Positions 5,432 to 6,817 of a stretch of DNA of 6,817 bases are shown here, piece by piece. The notes beneath the pieces are model-generated. The model did no database searches. It had not been told where the DNA came from and saw nothing but the letters and a program-made list of their open reading frames with translations. The stretch is taken from NCBI GenBank assembly GCA_964371225.1, contig CAYJNA010000121.1, forward strand, positions 1 through 6,817. Direction: 5' to 3'. The position numbers and the translations under genes were made by a program. Every line of letters starts with the position of its first letter. The first letter of the stretch is position 1. The stretch is from CAYJAD01 sp964371225. Its GTDB lineage: Bacteria; Desulfobacterota; Desulfovibrionia; Desulfovibrionales; Desulfovibrionaceae.

Positions 5432-5533
5432 AGTATTTTTTCATTGTTTTTGTGGCGGCCATGGCGCATCTTCACGCGCATGCCCCCATACGCTTTTCCT
5501 CATAAATCATTTAGAGCAGTACGAGTAGACAGA

Positions 5534-6226
5534 ATGCCCTTAAACATTGCCATAGTGGCTTCCGGCAGTGGAAGCAATGCTCAGGCCATATTTGAAAAAA
5601 TTGAATCCGGCCTCATAGATGCCAAGGTAAGTCTTGTCATTAGCAATCGCCCCGGCGCCAAGGTGCTTGAAAGGGCACAGAAATTTTCCATCCCCACCTT
5701 AGAACTAGACCATAAAGCTTTTCCCGATAGAGAAAGTTTTGATGCGCGCCTTGTACAAGCTTTACAAGAATGCGGCGCACAGCTCATAGTATTGGCGGGG
5801 TATATGCGCATTTTAACACCCATTTTTTTGCAGGCCTTTGAAAATAAAGTTATCAATGTACACCCTGCGCTTTTACCCAGCTTTGTGGGGGCACACGGTG
5901 CAGCCGATGCCCTAAGTTATGGCGTTAAAATGTCTGGTTGTACGGTACATTTTGTTAATGAAGAAGTAGATGGCGGCGCCATCATTGCGCAAGCTGCTGT
6001 ACCTGTTTTACCTCAAGATACGTCAGATTCTTTACAAAAACGCATCCAAGCCATGGAACATCGCCTTTTTCCGCAGGTTATTCAATGGATAGCCGCAGGA
6101 CGAGTTTCTTGCCATGAAAGACAAGTACATGTGCAAGCTTCATCGCAGCCCAAGGCAGCCATGGCACAAAATATGACCGGTGATGAAGCCTTCTTCATTT
6201 GGCCACCTTTAGAAAGTGGTTTTTAA
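5534..6226 (+). CDS. purN: Phosphoribosylglycinamide (GAR) formyltransferase
   Basis: In cytoplasmic purine synthesis it transfers the formyl group of 10-formyl-THF to GAR. The product is 230 residues (E. coli PurN 212). It shows the N-terminal strand and phosphate loop NIAIVASGSGSN (4-15), LIVLAGYMRIL (84-94), INVHPALLPSF (107-117) with catalytic Asn108 and His110, and HFVNEEVDGGAII (139-151) with catalytic Asp146. These equal E. coli Asn106, His108 and Asp144. A tail after about residue 196 ends in FIWPPLESGF and goes beyond the usual end. ATG 5534 places the first strand where the family begins, yet no clear Shine-Dalgarno precedes it. The frame is open back into the terminator, with another ATG at 5480, also without a site. 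No convincing promoter was seen in 5432-5533, though one must lie there unless the terminator is read through. Confidence 0.93.
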   Translation: MPLNIAIVASGSGSNAQAIFEKIESGLIDAKVSLVISNRPGAKVLERAQKFSIPTLELDHKAFPDRESFDARLVQALQECGAQLIVLAGYMRILTPIFLQAFENKVINVHPALLPSFVGAHGAADALSYGVKMSGCTVHFVNEEVDGGAIIAQAAVPVLPQDTSDSLQKRIQAMEHRLFPQVIQWIAAGRVSCHERQVHVQASSQPKAAMAQNMTGDEAFFIWPPLESGF

Positions 6227-6267
6227 CTAATCAAGGCTTAAAAACGTGTCTGCATACATTTTTCAAA

Positions 6268-6273
6268 AAGGAG
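6268..6273 (+). promoter_or_regulatory. Ribosome binding site fixing the start at 6279
   Basis: AAGGAG lies 5 nt before ATG 6279. The in-frame GTG at 6246 lacks such a site and would put 11 residues before a normal signal peptide. Confidence 0.85.
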
Positions 6274-6278
6274 CGCAT

Positions 6279-6770
6279 ATGCGAAAAAAATTTTCTTTCA
6301 TGGGCACCCTCTTACTCATGCTTGCCTTTTGGACTGTGTCCCCTTTCTCTACAGGCGAAAGCGTAGCAGCAGCACCTAAAGCGGGTGAAGCCAAGGCCAA
6401 CACCCCTGCCAAAGCTGTTTCTCGCAGTACACAAGTTTCTGTTAGCCATGAAGGCACAGACACCATTGGCACACAGCTTTCTACACGCCTTAAAGAACTT
6501 TTTAATGCCAGCAATCTTTTTGAGCTCAATGAAAAAAGCGCTCCTAAGATACGCCTTATTCTCACTTCCAAAGCTGAATTTACCGATCGCCCACATGTGG
6601 GTTCGGTATATTCCCTTTTATGGGTTTTTAGCCAAAGCGAAAGCCATTTAGGCTATCTTTTGGCACAGGAAGTTAATGTATTGAGTAGCGAAGATATAGA
6701 CGCTGTGGCCGCTAAAATTATAGAACAAACTGACGGTTTATCCGTAAAATACGGCTATTTATTTAAATAG
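6279..6770 (+). CDS. Small exported protein of unknown function
   Basis: The product is 163 residues. A clear signal peptide (RKK at 2-4, hydrophobic core about 7-23, likely cleavage after Ala31 or Ala32) points to the periplasm. A short Ala/Lys/Pro-rich stretch (about 30-48) follows as a linker. Residues 50-163 look like one small alpha/beta domain: a strand (TQVSVSH), a helix (IGTQLSTRLKELFNAS), then strands IRLILTSKA and YSLLWVFSQ, a strand near LLAQEVNVL and a helix DIDAVAAKIIEQ. The strand-helix start recalls small periplasmic domains such as the TolB N-terminal type, but this is a loose likeness. The mature part has no cysteine. It starts 52 nt after purN on the same strand with its own ribosome site, so it may be cotranscribed with purN. 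I do not recognise the family. Confidence 0.8.
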   Translation: MRKKFSFMGTLLLMLAFWTVSPFSTGESVAAAPKAGEAKANTPAKAVSRSTQVSVSHEGTDTIGTQLSTRLKELFNASNLFELNEKSAPKIRLILTSKAEFTDRPHVGSVYSLLWVFSQSESHLGYLLAQEVNVLSSEDIDAVAAKIIEQTDGLSVKYGYLFK

Positions 6771-6817
6771 TCGACACTGAAAAAGTACTTAACTGTCAGT
6801 AAAAATAGAATTTCTAG

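Noticed and set aside
5461..5505. A 14-codon ORF upstream of purN containing three histidines close together (MAHLHAHAP...), like an attenuator leader peptide.
   Set aside because: It has no ribosome binding site, the His codons are not consecutive, and no terminator/antiterminator pair follows before purN. Chance is the simpler explanation.
6771..6817. Inverted repeats after the last gene (ACTGA 6776-6780 with TCAGT 6796-6800; TAGAA/TTCTA at the very end) as a terminator.
   Set aside because: The first has a 5-bp stem with a 15-nt loop and no T-run. The second is cut by the window edge and cannot be judged.

Overview
The window looks like chromosomal DNA from an anaerobic, sulfate-reducer-type deltaproteobacterium (Desulfovibrionales). 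The main reason is a 2Fe-type desulfoferrodoxin, rubredoxin and rubredoxin:oxygen oxidoreductase set in the order known from Desulfovibrio. The sequence is moderately AT-rich. The genus cannot be fixed by eye.

Layout. (1) Positions 1-180 hold the last 38 codons of an unidentified + strand gene and a strong intrinsic terminator. (2) Positions 200-1084 hold a promoter and a gene for a secreted protein with a beta-rich, carbohydrate-binding-like C-terminal half. (3) Around 1157-1211 a hairpin acts as a shared terminator between that gene and the convergent metF. (4) metF (2107 down to 1220, - strand) encodes methylenetetrahydrofolate reductase. Its promoter has a perfect TTGACA -35 box, and a 20-bp dyad fills the spacer, as expected for a methionine-cycle repressor site. 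(5) Divergent from metF is a gene for an exported phosphodiester-glycosidase/DUF2233-type protein (2340-3293), followed by an A/T-rich terminator. (6) After a structured leader of about 150 nt comes the oxygen-defence operon dfx-rub-roo (3491-5378), closed by a 16-bp terminator hairpin. (7) Then come purN (5534-6226) and a small exported protein of unknown function (6279-6770).

How the genes work together. Desulfoferrodoxin reduces superoxide to peroxide. Rubredoxin carries electrons, and Roo (a flavodiiron protein) reduces O2 to water. Together they let an anaerobe survive transient air. MetF and PurN both draw on the tetrahydrofolate one-carbon pool (5-methyl-THF for methionine, 10-formyl-THF for purines), but they are separate units here. 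The remaining three complete genes encode proteins with signal peptides and act outside the cytoplasm.

I see no mobile element, CRISPR array, rRNA, tRNA or clear sign of horizontal transfer, and no undescribed multi-gene system. The observations most worth following are regulatory: the metF operator/promoter overlap, mutually exclusive inverted repeats in the dfx leader, and three consecutive hairpins between rub and roo.
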